NCBI GenBank assembly: GCA_030447665.1
Contig: JAUJOJ010000006.1
Coordinates: forward strand, 42,150 to 106,149
Direction of reading: 5' to 3'
DNA length: 64,000 nt
From: Allosphingosinicella sp.
Lineage (GTDB): Bacteria; Pseudomonadota; Alphaproteobacteria; Sphingomonadales; Sphingomonadaceae
The notes under the pieces were generated by a model. The model searched no databases and was not told the DNA's origin. It saw nothing but the letters and a program-made list of their open reading frames with translations. Every line of letters starts with the position of its first letter. Position 1 is the first letter of the stretch. Positions 55,860 through 64,000 of the stretch are shown here, in pieces. Made by a program: the position numbers and the translations under genes.

Positions 55860-57090
55860 ATGAGCACCATTGACCAGTCCGTGCCTGCGCAGACTGACCG
55901 CGGAGAGGCACGACCGCCGGAGCTGAGTCACGCGGCGTTGTTCCTGCGCTTCCTGCGGTTCGGAGCGATGGCCTTCGGCGGTCCTGTGGCGCAAATCGCG
56001 ATGATCCGGCGCGAGCTCGTGGACGAAGAGAAGTGGATCGGCAGCGCCAGCTTCAACAAGCTGCTGGCGGTGATGCAGGTGCTTCCGGGGCCGGAGGCGC
56101 ACGAGCTTTGTGTTCATCTCGGCATTCGCGCCAAAGGGCGCCTCGGAGGGTTGCTCGCCGGCCTCGGCTTCATGCTGCCCGGCTTCCTGCTCATGCTCGT
56201 GCTGGCCTGGGCCTATACGCGCCTCCCGATCAACGGCACGCTGCTGGGCGCGATGTTCCTGGGCGTCCAGGCGGCGGTTCTGGCTGTGATCGTGCGGGCG
56301 GTCCATCGGATCGGCGAGCACATCCTCCTCGATCGCTGGCTCTGGCTCGCCGCCACAGGCGCGGCCGCCGCCTCCTTCTTTGGCGTTAGCTTCTGGATCG
56401 TACTGCCCGCAGCAGGTGCAGCCTATGCACTTTTGTCGGCGAGGCGATATGCGCTGGCCGCGTTGGTGCTCCTGGTCGCCGGCTTAGCGGCCGCTCTGAC
56501 GCTCGTTGGCGCGCAGGACGCGGCGAGAGCGAGCGCGGTGGTGCGGGAGGCGGCGCCCAGTGCCGCTGCTTTGTTCTGGGCCGGTTTGAAGGGCGGCCTC
56601 CTCACATTCGGAGGCGCCTATACGGCCATTCCGTTCATACGGAACGACACGGTCGGCCGAGGCTGGATGACGGACGCGCAATTTCTTGATGGGCTTGCAC
56701 TGTCCGGTATTTTGCCGGCGCCGCTCGTCATCTTCGCAACGTTCGTCGGCTGGATCAGCGCCGGCCCCGCTGGTGCGCTTGCAATCACTGCCGGCATGTT
56801 CCTCCCCGGCCTTTGCCTTCTCGCTCGTCTTCTACGAGCACCTCGAGGCGGTCGCCGAGCACAAGCGGCTGCAACTCTTCCTTGCCGGTGTCGCTGCCGG
56901 TGTCGTGGGGGTGATCGCCGTCACCGTGCTTGACCTGACGCGAACGGCAGCTGGACAGACACCGAACCTGCCCCTGAGCGTCGCAATCTTCGCTGCCGCT
57001 CTGGCTGTGCTGTATCGATGGAAAAGCAAGCTCGCCACGCCGGCCGTGCTGGCAATCGGGGCTTTGGTCGGGGCGGTCGCTCTCAACTAG
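55860..57090 (+). CDS. chrA: ChrA-type chromate transporter (one frameshift)
   Basis: ATG 55,860 with GAGGGAGC upstream. Two ChrA domains: FLRFLRFGAMAFGGPVAQIA, VLPGPEAHELCVHLGI, and later GLKGGLLTFGGAYTAIPFIR. At about 56,803 a run of four Cs shifts the frame; with three, FLPAFAFSLVFYEHLEAVAE would continue to a stop at 57,090. About 410 residues in the CHR family, exporting chromate or acting as a sulfate-type anion carrier. An indel in a C run is the only lesion, so it may be an assembly error. Confidence 0.85.
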
Positions 57091-57385
57091 ACCAAGATCG
57101 CTTCAGGTTGAATCGACCTGAAGCGTGAATCTTGGTCTCAACCATCTGAATAGAGCCAGATTCACGCTTTCGGCGGAAGCGCGAAGCGCTTCCACCTCAA
57201 ACGATCTGGCTCTAGCGTCGAACTCTGATCCTTCCAGGGGCTTGGAATATCGCCGCGGCCGAACCCGTGCCTCCCAATCGAGGATCAATAGGAGCAGGGA
57301 ATCGAGAGCCTGATTCACGCTTGGTCGACGAAGCGCAAAGCGCGTCGGCCAAACACGATCACGCTCTTGAGCGGGGAGGGGAACC
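57085..57385. repeat. Cluster of three imperfect palindromes
   Basis: Three inverted repeats lie in a row. The first, 57,090-57,136, is ACCAAGAT-CGCTTCAGGT, loop, ACCTGAAGCG-TGA-ATCTTGGT. The second, about 57,147-57,214, has outer arms AGCCAGAT and ATCTGGCT and inner GGAAGCG/CGCTTCC. The third, about 57,303-57,370, has GAGAGCCTGATTC-like arms. All contain GAATC/GATTC and AAGCGC elements. They may act as terminators for chrA on one side, but their similarity to repeats at 46,205 and 59,170 suggests a mobile or multiplying intergenic element. Confidence 0.6.
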
Positions 57386-57432
57386 GATGCAGAGGTTTCT
57401 CCCAGGCTACGGCACTCTCACAGACAGGGTTG

Positions 57433-57958
57433 CTATTCGACCTCCAGGAGAGCGAGGACGCTTTCGCGCGTTTGATTTGCCTGGGCCACCAAAGCTTTCG
57501 ATGGCTGTTCGATGATCTGTTGCTTCGTCCTTTCGACGAGAGCCTTGTCTTCGATCCGCACATTTGCTGCCATAATCCGTTCGGATGCCATCTGATCGGC
57601 GAACCGCTGCAGGGCCGTGGCCGCCGGTGAGTTCATGCTGCGCTGCCGAACGATAAGGTCGCGCAGCCTTTCAGGCATGCGCGAAACCTCCGCCGTCACC
57701 GAATAAGTTCGCGTAGAATTGGCGGTGGCCGCACCACTTGGCGTAGTTTCCGGGAGGACGGCGACGTCTGCGTGGTGCTCGCCGACGGGCGTTTGTCTCG
57801 CTTGTGCTCGTGGTGCCTGTGTCGCTCGACGGGCTTGAGGATGAGGATGTGGGGCTCTCCTGGGATTCACTCGTGGCCGTCTGGCTTTCGGGATTCTGCT
57901 GTTTGGGCTGCCCCCACGTGGCGGTTGCACTAGTGATGCTGCTTACAAGATCGGCCAT
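57433..57958 (-). pseudogene. Hypothetical Ser/Thr-rich protein, frameshifted
   Basis: ATG 57,958 preceded by GAGGAGCCT; N-terminus MADLVSSITSATATWGQPKQ, then a low-complexity Ser/Thr/Glu stretch (SESQESPTSSSSSPSS). Near 57,760 the frame shifts to EHHADVAVLPETTPSGAATA, and the C-terminal 90 residues are helical (MPERLRDLIVRQRSMNSPAA, ERTKQQIIEQPSKALVAQAN). About 175 residues. Not recognised. Confidence 0.5.
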
Positions 57959-58241
57959 AGGCTCCTCAGGTAAACCGGTGGAGAATGAGATCATCCGCCG
58001 AAAGAGGTTAATAGACGTCAATCGAATTGCTTACGAAGATATTTAGTCTGCTGCTTTCCATCATTTCGCGCGCTATCATCGATAACTGAAGGCGTTCCAG
58101 AAGGCGACGGACATATCGCTCAGGAAGTTCCTCGGCCCGATCGGGTACAACCTGCAGCCAGCATCTACACGGGGCGTCCGCTCTTCCACCCATCGCGGCC
58201 GCCACTTCCAACCGAAATGGATGTTCTCTATATGTTCGGAA

Positions 58242-58630
58242 ATGGGATTCGGCACCGAACAGCTCACGGCCAAGGCATTGCAGGCGCTCGAAGAGGTGCT
58301 GCTTCGTTGCGGGAGGAAGCCGTGCCGAAATGCCTGATGCTCCGCTTCACGCTGGCATACCTCTACAGCGTCTCGCGGGTCGAGCCGGATCTGTTCATCA
58401 GATTCTGGCAGACGGTGACTGAGCCGCCGCGACCGGGCGAAAGCGAAGCGATCTGCGCCACGGGACGGCGGCAGAACGCCAATGCGATTTTGAACGGCAT
58501 CTACCTGCGGCGGACTGGAGCGGCCGTAGCGGCGCGCTCGAACCGATCGGAAATTCGATCCACCGCGGTGCCGGCAGATTGCAAATGCCTGCCAACTGAG
58601 CATGATGGCCGCCGATTTGAGGGCAGGGGC
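58242..58630 (+). pseudogene. Hypothetical protein, frameshifted
   Basis: From ATG 58,242, GFGTEQLTAKALQALEEVLL is helical and coding-like; a shift near 58,325 leads to LMLRFTLAYLYSVSRVEPDL and FWQTVTEPPRPGESEAI. No known motif. It may be a short unknown gene just upstream of the TM2 gene. Confidence 0.35.
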
Positions 58631-58633
58631 GAA

Positions 58634-59085
58634 ATGCGCGGACAGGTTCTTGGGATGGACACCCGTACGGGCGACGGGATTGTGGTGGGCGACGATGGCC
58701 GCCGCTATAAGTTCGGACCCTCGGATTGGGCGCATCGCGGCGAGCCGGCGGTGGGCATGTATGTCGACTTCGAAAGCAACGAGACCCGGGCGCTGAGCAT
58801 CTTCCCAGTGCCGGGCACCTCGCCGCCCGCTCCGGTTCCACCGGCGCCCGCTCGGACCAGCATGACCGCAATAAATATGTTGCGGCGCTGCTCGCTTTCG
58901 TACTCGGGACGCTTGGGATCCACCGTTTTTATCTGGGAAGGACGGGATCGGGCATCGCCATGCTCGTGCTGACCTGCACCGTGGTGGGCTTGATCATCTC
59001 GGCGCCCTGGGCGCTTATCGACATGATCCGCTATCTGGTGATGTCGGATCGGGAATTCGCCGCCCGCGCGCGCGAGACCGGCTGA
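58634..59085 (+). CDS. TM2-domain protein (one frameshift)
   Basis: ATG 58,634 starts RGQVLGMDTRTGDGIVVGDD, a small beta-rich N-terminal domain (about 55 residues) that looks like a DUF805/cold-shock-style sheet, then a proline-rich linker. After a shift near 58,850 the TM2 domain follows: NKYVAALLAFVLGTLGIHRF, YLGRTGSGIAMLVLTCTVVG, with the typical G-x-H-x-F-Y-L-G motif. About 150 residues, membrane-bound. TM2 proteins in bacteria are of unknown function. Confidence 0.75.
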
Positions 59086-59164
59086 GGATTGCTCGCCGGC
59101 CCCCGATCTCATCTAACTGGCGCCTCCAACAGGCTCGCGCTCGCTACTGTCCAGGCCCCTGGGC

Positions 59165-59275
59165 TCTAGAGTGATTTCTCGTCAGGTGGAATCACCCTGA
59201 CGGCTCGGAAAGCACGGCGATCCGGGGGAAATAGACTCGTTCCGGTTCAGCATAAACGGGAACGAGTCCAGCGTC
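59165..59275. repeat. Two palindromes at the end of the exported-protein gene
   Basis: CGTCAGG-TGGAATCAC-CCTGACG (about 59,178-59,200) and GACTCGTTCC/GGAACGAGTC with a 15-base loop (59,234-59,268). The second spans the stop of the neighbouring minus-strand gene. They could act as terminators for genes converging from both sides. The first shares the AGGTkGAATC core with repeats at 46,207 and 57,107. Confidence 0.5.
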
Positions 59276-59711
59276 GAAGCCGCTTCGTCTTCACCTTCAC
59301 CCGTCCATCGTCGCGCACCGTGCAGGTAAAGCTGCGAGGCGAATATTGACGGCTCCGATAACCGTCATAGTAGCCGCCGCCAAATCCTTCCGCGATGCCA
59401 TAGACGCGAAAGCTGCGCCGTTTATAGGGCCGCACGTCGTCGACACGCATCCGGCCGTAGCGCTCGACCTGCGGACGGCATGCGTCAATGGCGAACCGCT
59501 CCGGGCCGCGGTAGCGAACATCGTTGATGCTTCGATCAAGCGAGTCCCTGACCCTGCCGACGGCTTGCGCTGTATCCTCGACGGTGCGGGCGATCTCGTC
59601 AGCAACACGCCCGGCTCTGCTGCGGTCCTGATAAGGGTATTGGGCGAATGCCGGGGTTGCCGCGAGCGCAGAGCTCAAAGCGAAACACAGGGATAAACGT
59701 CTTTGCATCAC
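59247..59711 (-). CDS. Exported hypothetical protein
   Basis: 154 residues. Signal peptide (RRLSLCFALSSALAATPAFA) then a tyrosine- and arginine-rich mature part: QDRSRAGRVADEIARTVEDT, helical; SFRVYGIAEGFGGGYYDGYR and FTCTVRDDGRVKVKTKRLRR, beta. Two cysteines in the mature part could form a disulphide. Unknown role, probably periplasmic. Confidence 0.7.
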   Translation of the reverse strand: MMQRRLSLCFALSSALAATPAFAQYPYQDRSRAGRVADEIARTVEDTAQAVGRVRDSLDRSINDVRYRGPERFAIDACRPQVERYGRMRVDDVRPYKRRSFRVYGIAEGFGGGYYDGYRSRQYSPRSFTCTVRDDGRVKVKTKRLRRWTRSRLC

Positions 59712-59914
59712 CGTCTCCTTCTACGCCTTGGCCGGATCACTAGCGGCCAAAGAGACATGGCTGCATCAACGATCTGCCTGCCGAATTGTCTCCGAGGAAG
59801 GATTGCTCGGAATTGCCGCATGTCCCGATGGGTGGTGACGGGAGTTCGGCCAGAAGCAATCGTCGCCCGTCGGCAAGGAGCGGGGCGGCCGCTCTCCCGG
59901 CGGCGGACAGCGAG

Positions 59915-60339
59915 CTAACGGCCGGCAGGCGCCCTGGATGCTGCTTTCGGGGCTTCCCGAGGGGGAATGGTCCGGATCGTGGAGGCATATTCCGCGACCA
60001 GCACGAAGACCCAGAATTCGGTTCCAGCCCATTCGCCCGTGGCAGCGCCCTTCACGAGATCGAGGACAAGGAACACCACGCCGAGCAGGCGAAGAACATG
60101 AAGCTGACGGTTGGACTGTCGGCCCGTTGGGTAGCCGTGATCATCATCAAAATGCTCATACCGCACCATAGAATGGACGAAAACAAAGTGTCCGCACGGT
60201 AAAAGCCGTCCAGCGCCGCGATGAACCAGAACAGCCGCGACACCGCGTATTGGCTTTGCCGGGTGAGCTGGCACAGCTTGATGATCGGCGGAACGAAGAG
60301 CGTCTTGCCGATCCAGAGATCGATCCTGGTGAAGAACAT
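59915..60339 (-). CDS. Small membrane protein (one frameshift)
   Basis: From ATG 60,339: MFFTRIDLWIGKTLFVPPII, YAVSRLFWFIAALDGFYRAD, ILWCGMSILMMITATQ; then a one-base shift near 60,075 leads to LLGVVFLVLDLVKGAATGEW and FWVFVLVAEYASTI. About 140 residues with three or four spans. Not recognised. The overlapping frames in the region are shadows. Confidence 0.55.
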
Positions 60340-60524
60340 CCCGCCAAGATAGGGGCGGCAAGGGGTCGAGGCCACCCTTTCACCGGCGGGTGCTCTCTCC
60401 GCAGCTAATGGCAGGAACCGCTTACAGCAGGGGCGGCTTTACAATGTCACAATGGTAGCCGATCGGCCTCGCCCACTTCTCGGTTCGCTCCGCGTCGCCC
60501 CGGTCCGGCAATTTCGCTCCAGGC

Positions 60525-61484
60525 TCAGAGGGTAACTTCGAGGTCTATGATAGCGCCGCCTGCAAGGGTGAGCGGACCCAAAGGCACGGTTCGCGTGATC
60601 CCGCCGAAGTCGGTGCCGGTCAGCCGGAGCTCCACGGCCACGCCTTGCGGAACCGCGTAGCCGCCGGTGGTGGGGAAACGCGTCTGGTCCCGGACGGCCC
60701 AAGAGAAAGCGGCTGGGGGCGGGCTGTTGCCTTTGATGGTGCCGATCAGCAGCCACGGGCCAGAGCCGCCCTGCTGAAGTTCCACCCTGACGGGCCCGAC
60801 GGCGAGCTGCCGGTGCAGCCGCACCGCCAGCCAACCCTCGCTGGGCTTCGGCTTCGGCGTCACCTCCTCGGCCCGCCCGATCCGGCGAAAGCCAAGCGCT
60901 TGGAAGATGTTGTTGACGCCGGAACTGCCTCCGGCGAGCACCAGCGCGGTGATCACCTCGCCCACCGGGCCCAATGTATTGGGCGCCGCATCGGCTCGAT
61001 CCAGGGCAGCGTAGAGCCGATCGATGATGTCCAGATTCAAGCCGGCGACGATGAGCAGCGCAGCTAGGAAGGCGATGACGGTCCGGACGCCGCGGCCGTC
61101 GAAGCTCCGGACGAACGGCCGCCAATTGAAGATGATCGCAAGGCCGGATTCGAGAACCACCGCCAGCGCGAAGATGATGAACAGCAGCCTGAACACCTCC
61201 GCGTAGACGTCGCGATCAAGCTCTGGGGCAGGTGCCGTGGGATCGGCCCCGCTTTGGGTGCCGCCGTTCCCGTTCACGCCCTCGGTCGGGACGGCCGCGT
61301 TGTCCGCTGCATTGGCTGCCGCGTTGGCGGCGGCATTGGCGGCGACGTTGGCGAGGCTCTCCGCCACATTGGCGGCCTTTGCGACCGCGGGCATGGAGAA
61401 GGGGGCGCTGCCGGCGGCGACAAGCGCCAATGGCAGGAGGAGATGCCGCCAAGGACGACCGAAGAAGGATCTGATATCAGGCAT
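60525..61484 (-). CDS. Exported/membrane protein with Ala-Asn repeat
   Basis: 319 residues. Signal-like N-terminus LLLPLALVAAGSAPFSMPAV, then an alanine/asparagine repeat (ANVAANAAANAAANAADNAA), two spans (FRLLFIIFALAVVLESGLAI, GVRTVIAFLAALLIVAGLNL), and a C-terminal 180 residues rich in beta strands (VRLHRQLAVGPVRVELQQGG, GGITRTVPLGPLTLAGGAI). The gene seems intact. No family recognised; the repeat suggests slippage-prone DNA. Confidence 0.65.
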   Translation of the reverse strand: MPDIRSFFGRPWRHLLLPLALVAAGSAPFSMPAVAKAANVAESLANVAANAAANAAANAADNAAVPTEGVNGNGGTQSGADPTAPAPELDRDVYAEVFRLLFIIFALAVVLESGLAIIFNWRPFVRSFDGRGVRTVIAFLAALLIVAGLNLDIIDRLYAALDRADAAPNTLGPVGEVITALVLAGGSSGVNNIFQALGFRRIGRAEEVTPKPKPSEGWLAVRLHRQLAVGPVRVELQQGGSGPWLLIGTIKGNSPPPAAFSWAVRDQTRFPTTGGYAVPQGVAVELRLTGTDFGGITRTVPLGPLTLAGGAIIDLEVTL

Positions 61485-61835
61485 GTCGCCCCCGAATTTG
61501 CCAAACGGACGCTTGCACTCGGCCGAAGCTTGGCCCTCTCGGTCGCCAACTCGCTCCTGTCATAGCTTCCACCGCCTGGAGAAAGCGGTCAAGCAGTTCC
61601 GCAGACCGTTGGTTTTGCGGCGATGACGCGGAGGACGGGATGATCGACAGCCGTTGCGGACCATCTGCTATTCATTGGGACGCCCGAAAGCGGACGGGAA
61701 CTCACCTCTTCAACAACTTCTCAGCTCCAATCGAACCCAAGTTTGGAAACGAATCACCCTTCCTCCGTGAGTGGAGGACGATGGTTGGCTGAGTAGCAAA
61801 CGGACAAGCGATTCAGGCTGGCGACGACCCTCTGA
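61485..61835. promoter_or_regulatory. Gap with one copy of the upstream element
   Basis: Between 61,484 and 61,836 no convincing gene is seen; a 27-codon frame from 61,675 has no support. At 61,721-61,760 the sequence CAGCTCCAATCGAACCCAAG-TTTGGAAACGAATCACCC resembles the elements before the two glycosyltransferase-like starts at 62,576 and 63,725. Here it has no obvious gene right downstream; the next start on the strand is about 240 bases away. Confidence 0.4.
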
Positions 61836-62576
61836 TCAGGGCTGAAGCGCCTTCACAAACGCCAGGTAATTTCCCTCGAACGGATGCCGTCCCACATGGA
61901 CGCTGTTGCTGGCAAGATCTGCCCAAATTTCGCCTCCTGTTTCACGCCAGCGGCGGCAGAAGGAAATGTCCTCGGACAGGGGGATTCCGTCTTCCTGATC
62001 GACTGGATTGAAAAAGCCCCAATTCTCTTGAAGCCCCGGATAAGCATCGGCACCAAAGCCACGCCCCTGAAGCTCGGGGAAGTGGCTGGCCAGTTGCTGA
62101 AAGGCCTCCCGCCTGACCAGCATCGCTCCGGTTCCGACGTGCAAAGCTTTTGCGAAGCCGTTAATCACCGACACCCGACCAGCTTCGTCCGCTTCAAGAC
62201 AGCCGACGAAGTCCATTGCTCGATAGACGAGCAGGGCAGGGTCGACTCCCCGCTCGGCGGGTTGAAGCTTGGACCAATTGTATTCCCGCCTCGGATAGAG
62301 GCAGCCCACGACTGACTTGTTGATATCGATCATTCGCTCAATCGCAGCGGACTCGAGCCCTTGGTCCGAGTCCAGCATCAGAAGCGTATCGGCCTCGCTT
62401 TCCAAGAACCTTCCGACGATCGCATTGCGGATGAGGCTTATAGTCGCCCCACTCGAGTAGCGTAGCTCGAAGGAGCCGCCCCGGCTGAGCACGATTTTCT
62501 GTGCAGCAAGCAGCGTCTGCGCGCCCTCCATGATGATCGTGCCGCTATGAGAAGGAACGGCGACGAACAAATGCAT
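61836..62576 (-). CDS. Small GT-A glycosyltransferase-like protein
   Basis: 246 residues: MHLFVAVPSHSGTIIMEGAQ, ISLIRNAIVGRFLESEADTL, LMLDSDQGLESAAIERMI with a D-S-D in place of DXD, and SEDISFCRRWRETGGEIWAD, a segment typical of Anp1/GT2-like proteins seen in phages and some bacterial islands. RBS TGGAGA just upstream of the ATG. The glycan target is unknown; without nearby assembly genes it may modify a surface or phage structure. Confidence 0.75.
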   Translation of the reverse strand: MHLFVAVPSHSGTIIMEGAQTLLAAQKIVLSRGGSFELRYSSGATISLIRNAIVGRFLESEADTLLMLDSDQGLESAAIERMIDINKSVVGCLYPRREYNWSKLQPAERGVDPALLVYRAMDFVGCLEADEAGRVSVINGFAKALHVGTGAMLVRREAFQQLASHFPELQGRGFGADAYPGLQENWGFFNPVDQEDGIPLSEDISFCRRWRETGGEIWADLASNSVHVGRHPFEGNYLAFVKALQP

Positions 62577-62620
62577 GGGGGTCTCCAGCGAAGGTTGAGC
62601 CGCTGATAGCCCACCATCTT

Positions 62621-62656
62621 CCTCAGTTGAACCGCACTTTGGAAACTAATTACCCT
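62621..62656 (-). promoter_or_regulatory. Shared upstream element (62.6 kb copy)
   Basis: CCTCAGTTGAACCGCACTTT-GGAAACTAATTACCCT. It starts 45 bases upstream of the minus-strand ATG at 62,576 and resembles elements at 63,765 and 61,721. Position and conservation suggest a promoter or operator. Confidence 0.4.
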
Positions 62657-62799
62657 CTGTTCCGGGGAACGGAGGGGGACGTGGGGACATCGTGCGGGGG
62701 CGATAGGCTTGAAGATGCCTGATGGGCGCCTTGTTCGCACGGTGCCCTTACGGAGGCGATCGTCTCCGCGATCATTCCCTTGGGCGGCGGTCGGGCGTG

Positions 62800-63471
62800 T
62801 CAAACCTGGGTGATGCTTCGGTCTTCCACGGCATGAGCGTTGGTGACGATGCTATCGTAAACATGCCCGATGTGCCACGATAGGCGGTGATCGAGGTGGA
62901 CGCTGAAACCAGCTTCATTGACGCGGCGAAAGAAGAACACGTCCTCCGCGATGACCTGCAACCCATCGCCCACCATCTCAAGTGCGAACAGCGGCCCGGG
63001 AGTTTGTTTGAGCGTGTGGATTACATTCATGTCGATCAAGCAAAAGCCGAGGCCGAGGTGCCGGACCTGAACCACCTCGCCTCGAGACGCGAGGTCTTCA
63101 GTGGTCCAGACAAACTCCCCTTCAAGCGAGACCGCAGTGGGCCAGGTCGGCCTTGAGCGCCTCGCATAATTCACTCCCACCACGGGCAAATTGAGAGACA
63201 AGAGCCGGAGCAAAGCATCTTCGGGGAACGAGTGATCGCCGTCGATCCAGAGCAGGTAATTCGCGTCCCAATCCACGGCGTCTTTGACGAGCGTGTTCCG
63301 GCATCGCGGAAGCACAGAGCTCCGACGTAGAAACAGCTCGAACTCGGGCAGGGTGGTCTCGCCATTGAAGACGATGGTCGACCGCGCCGTGTACAATAGC
63401 ATCTTGGCCAGACAGCGGGCATATTCCGGTGTCACGTCCGCATAATGCGGGGTGCAGACTGCAATCTTCAT
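62800..63471 (-). CDS. Small GT-A glycosyltransferase-like protein
   Basis: About 223 residues from ATG 63,471 (MKIAVCTPHYADVTPEYARC). It keeps the fold cues of the neighbouring gene: VLPRCRNTLVKDAVDWDANY, LLWIDGDHSFPEDALLRLL (D-G-D), and VIAEDVFFFRRVNEAGFSVH with a strong acidic/base site, then HLDHRLSWHIGHVYDS. The frame is open from 63,531, but earlier residues look basic and random. Divergent enough from 61,836-62,576 to suggest an old duplication. Confidence 0.75.
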   Translation of the reverse strand: MKIAVCTPHYADVTPEYARCLAKMLLYTARSTIVFNGETTLPEFELFLRRSSVLPRCRNTLVKDAVDWDANYLLWIDGDHSFPEDALLRLLSLNLPVVGVNYARRSRPTWPTAVSLEGEFVWTTEDLASRGEVVQVRHLGLGFCLIDMNVIHTLKQTPGPLFALEMVGDGLQVIAEDVFFFRRVNEAGFSVHLDHRLSWHIGHVYDSIVTNAHAVEDRSITQV

Positions 63472-63509
63472 GGGAGGCTCTTGCAAATGGTGACGAGCGC
63501 GCTTCTCAG

Positions 63510-63725
63510 TTAGCCGGAGCCAGTCGCGCATGCCACCGATCTAGATCGGGCGAGCCAGCGGTCAACTGAAACAGCTCCGGCGCAAAGCTTACCGTCCAGC
63601 TGGTCTCGATATGGAAGCTGACATCCCATCCGCGGTTGAGCGCCATCCCTGTGGTGAGCACCAGAGTCTCGCGCATTGAGATCGATGGCGCTGCTGGGGA
63701 GAAGGACGGCCGCGAACAGATGCAT
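63510..63725 (-). pseudogene. Truncated third glycosyltransferase-like gene
   Basis: ATG 63,725 begins MHLFAAVLLPS, echoing MHLFVAVPSHS of the gene at 62,576, then the other frame (63,506 to 63,751) gives ISMRETLVLTTGMALNRGWD and VSFHIETSWTVSF, equivalent to residues 15-45 of that gene. It stops after about 70 codons, before any catalytic motif. So it is a 5' remnant with frameshift. The upstream element at 63,765 is kept. Confidence 0.55.
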
Positions 63726-63764
63726 TGAGCTCTCCAGTGGATTCCCCGCAATAACGTCCGGCCA

Positions 63765-63792
63765 CCTCAGGTTGAACTCCGTTTTGGAATCG
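63765..63792 (-). promoter_or_regulatory. Shared upstream element (63.8 kb copy)
   Basis: CCTCAGGTTGAACTCCG-TTTTGGAAT, 40 bases upstream of the truncated gene's ATG (63,725), matching the element at 62,621 in sequence and distance. Confidence 0.4.
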
Positions 63793-63874
63793 CCCCATTG
63801 CACAAGCGCCGCCAAGAGGCGCACAATCCGCCAGTCGGAAGCGGGACAGCGCCTCCTTCGAGATCGGAGGAAAG

Positions 63875-64000
63875 ATGAGAACATTAGTCGTGGCGGCCGC
63901 TACCGCATTGGCCGCGATCGCCCCAGCTTCTGCCCAGCAGCCGTTGGCAGCCGCGCCCAGCATGTTCGAGGCGGTGCGCCGCCGGCCGATCGAGGGCAAG
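63875..64000 (+). CDS. Exported protein, 5' end only (runs off the window)
   Basis: ATG 63,875 with ATCGGAGGA just upstream. Signal peptide MRTLVVAAATALAAIAPASA, then QQPLAAAPSMFEAVRRRPI. The frame is open to the window edge; the product cannot be named from 42 residues. Confidence 0.65.
   Translation, partial: MRTLVVAAATALAAIAPASAQQPLAAAPSMFEAVRRRPIEGK

Noticed and set aside
55377..56321. 314-codon minus-strand frame across the methyltransferase end and chrA start
   Set aside because: It runs antisense to two clear genes and has random composition.
57085..57385. Palindrome cluster as a CRISPR array or tRNA
   Set aside because: The repeats are inverted, unequal in length and lack spacers; no cloverleaf or CCA-type end.

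Overview
The window reads as a high-GC alphaproteobacterial chromosome, most likely a sphingomonad. That is an inference from protein flavour: a Wzx/Wzy/Wza/Wzc exopolysaccharide locus, PAS/GAF hybrid kinases ending in a HisKA-HATPase-REC core, and many small exported alanine-rich proteins. No rRNA, tRNA or CRISPR array was recognised.

Layout. (1) 1-7.8 kb is a ragged copy ('copy A') of a block that recurs at 45.7-53.2 kb ('copy B'), in the same order and orientation: TetR regulator, hybrid histidine kinase plus receiver, small unknown protein, serine beta-lactamase-like protein, GT1 glycosyltransferase, CheY-like receiver. Copy A is cut down by internal deletions and carries foreign pieces: a TonB C-terminal fragment, an unknown 359-residue gene, and a cupin/glycoside-hydrolase pair. 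Copy B is more complete but riddled with frameshifts. (2) 7.9-38.3 kb, lying between the two copies, is an exopolysaccharide cluster: two FkbM methyltransferases, seven or more glycosyltransferases, an asparagine-synthase-like amidotransferase, enzymes for a 3-acylamino-3,6-dideoxyhexose, Wzx flippase, EpsG-type Wzy polymerase, Wzc tyrosine kinase, Wza export lipoprotein, a WcaJ-type initiating phosphosugar transferase, an O-antigen-ligase-like protein and its TPR partner. (3) 38.4-45.5 kb is a nest of small exported or membrane proteins, including a double-glycine-leader peptide and a 38-residue cysteine-ended secreted peptide, with a J-domain protein and a ComB-type phosphatase. (4) 53-64 kb is mixed housekeeping and accessory DNA: RNase H-like, methyltransferase, chromate transporter, TM2 protein, exported proteins, and a tandem set of small glycosyltransferase-like genes sharing an upstream element.

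How the parts work together. WcaJ would load the first sugar phosphate on undecaprenyl phosphate; the GT2/GT4 enzymes extend it; the FdtD-like fusion, aminotransferase and left-handed beta-helix acyltransferase make the dTDP-aminosugar; Wzx flips the unit, Wzy polymerises it, and Wzc/Wza control and export it. A coupled run of three genes at 21.99-24.63 kb (GlmU-like nucleotidyltransferase, HAD hydrolase, CofD/YvcK-fold protein) is the most unusual piece and may make and transfer a phospho-linked decoration.

Caution: many genes, including ordinary ones, carry single-base frameshifts, several exactly at C or G runs. Some are probably consensus errors rather than biology, so every 'pseudogene' call here depends on read quality.
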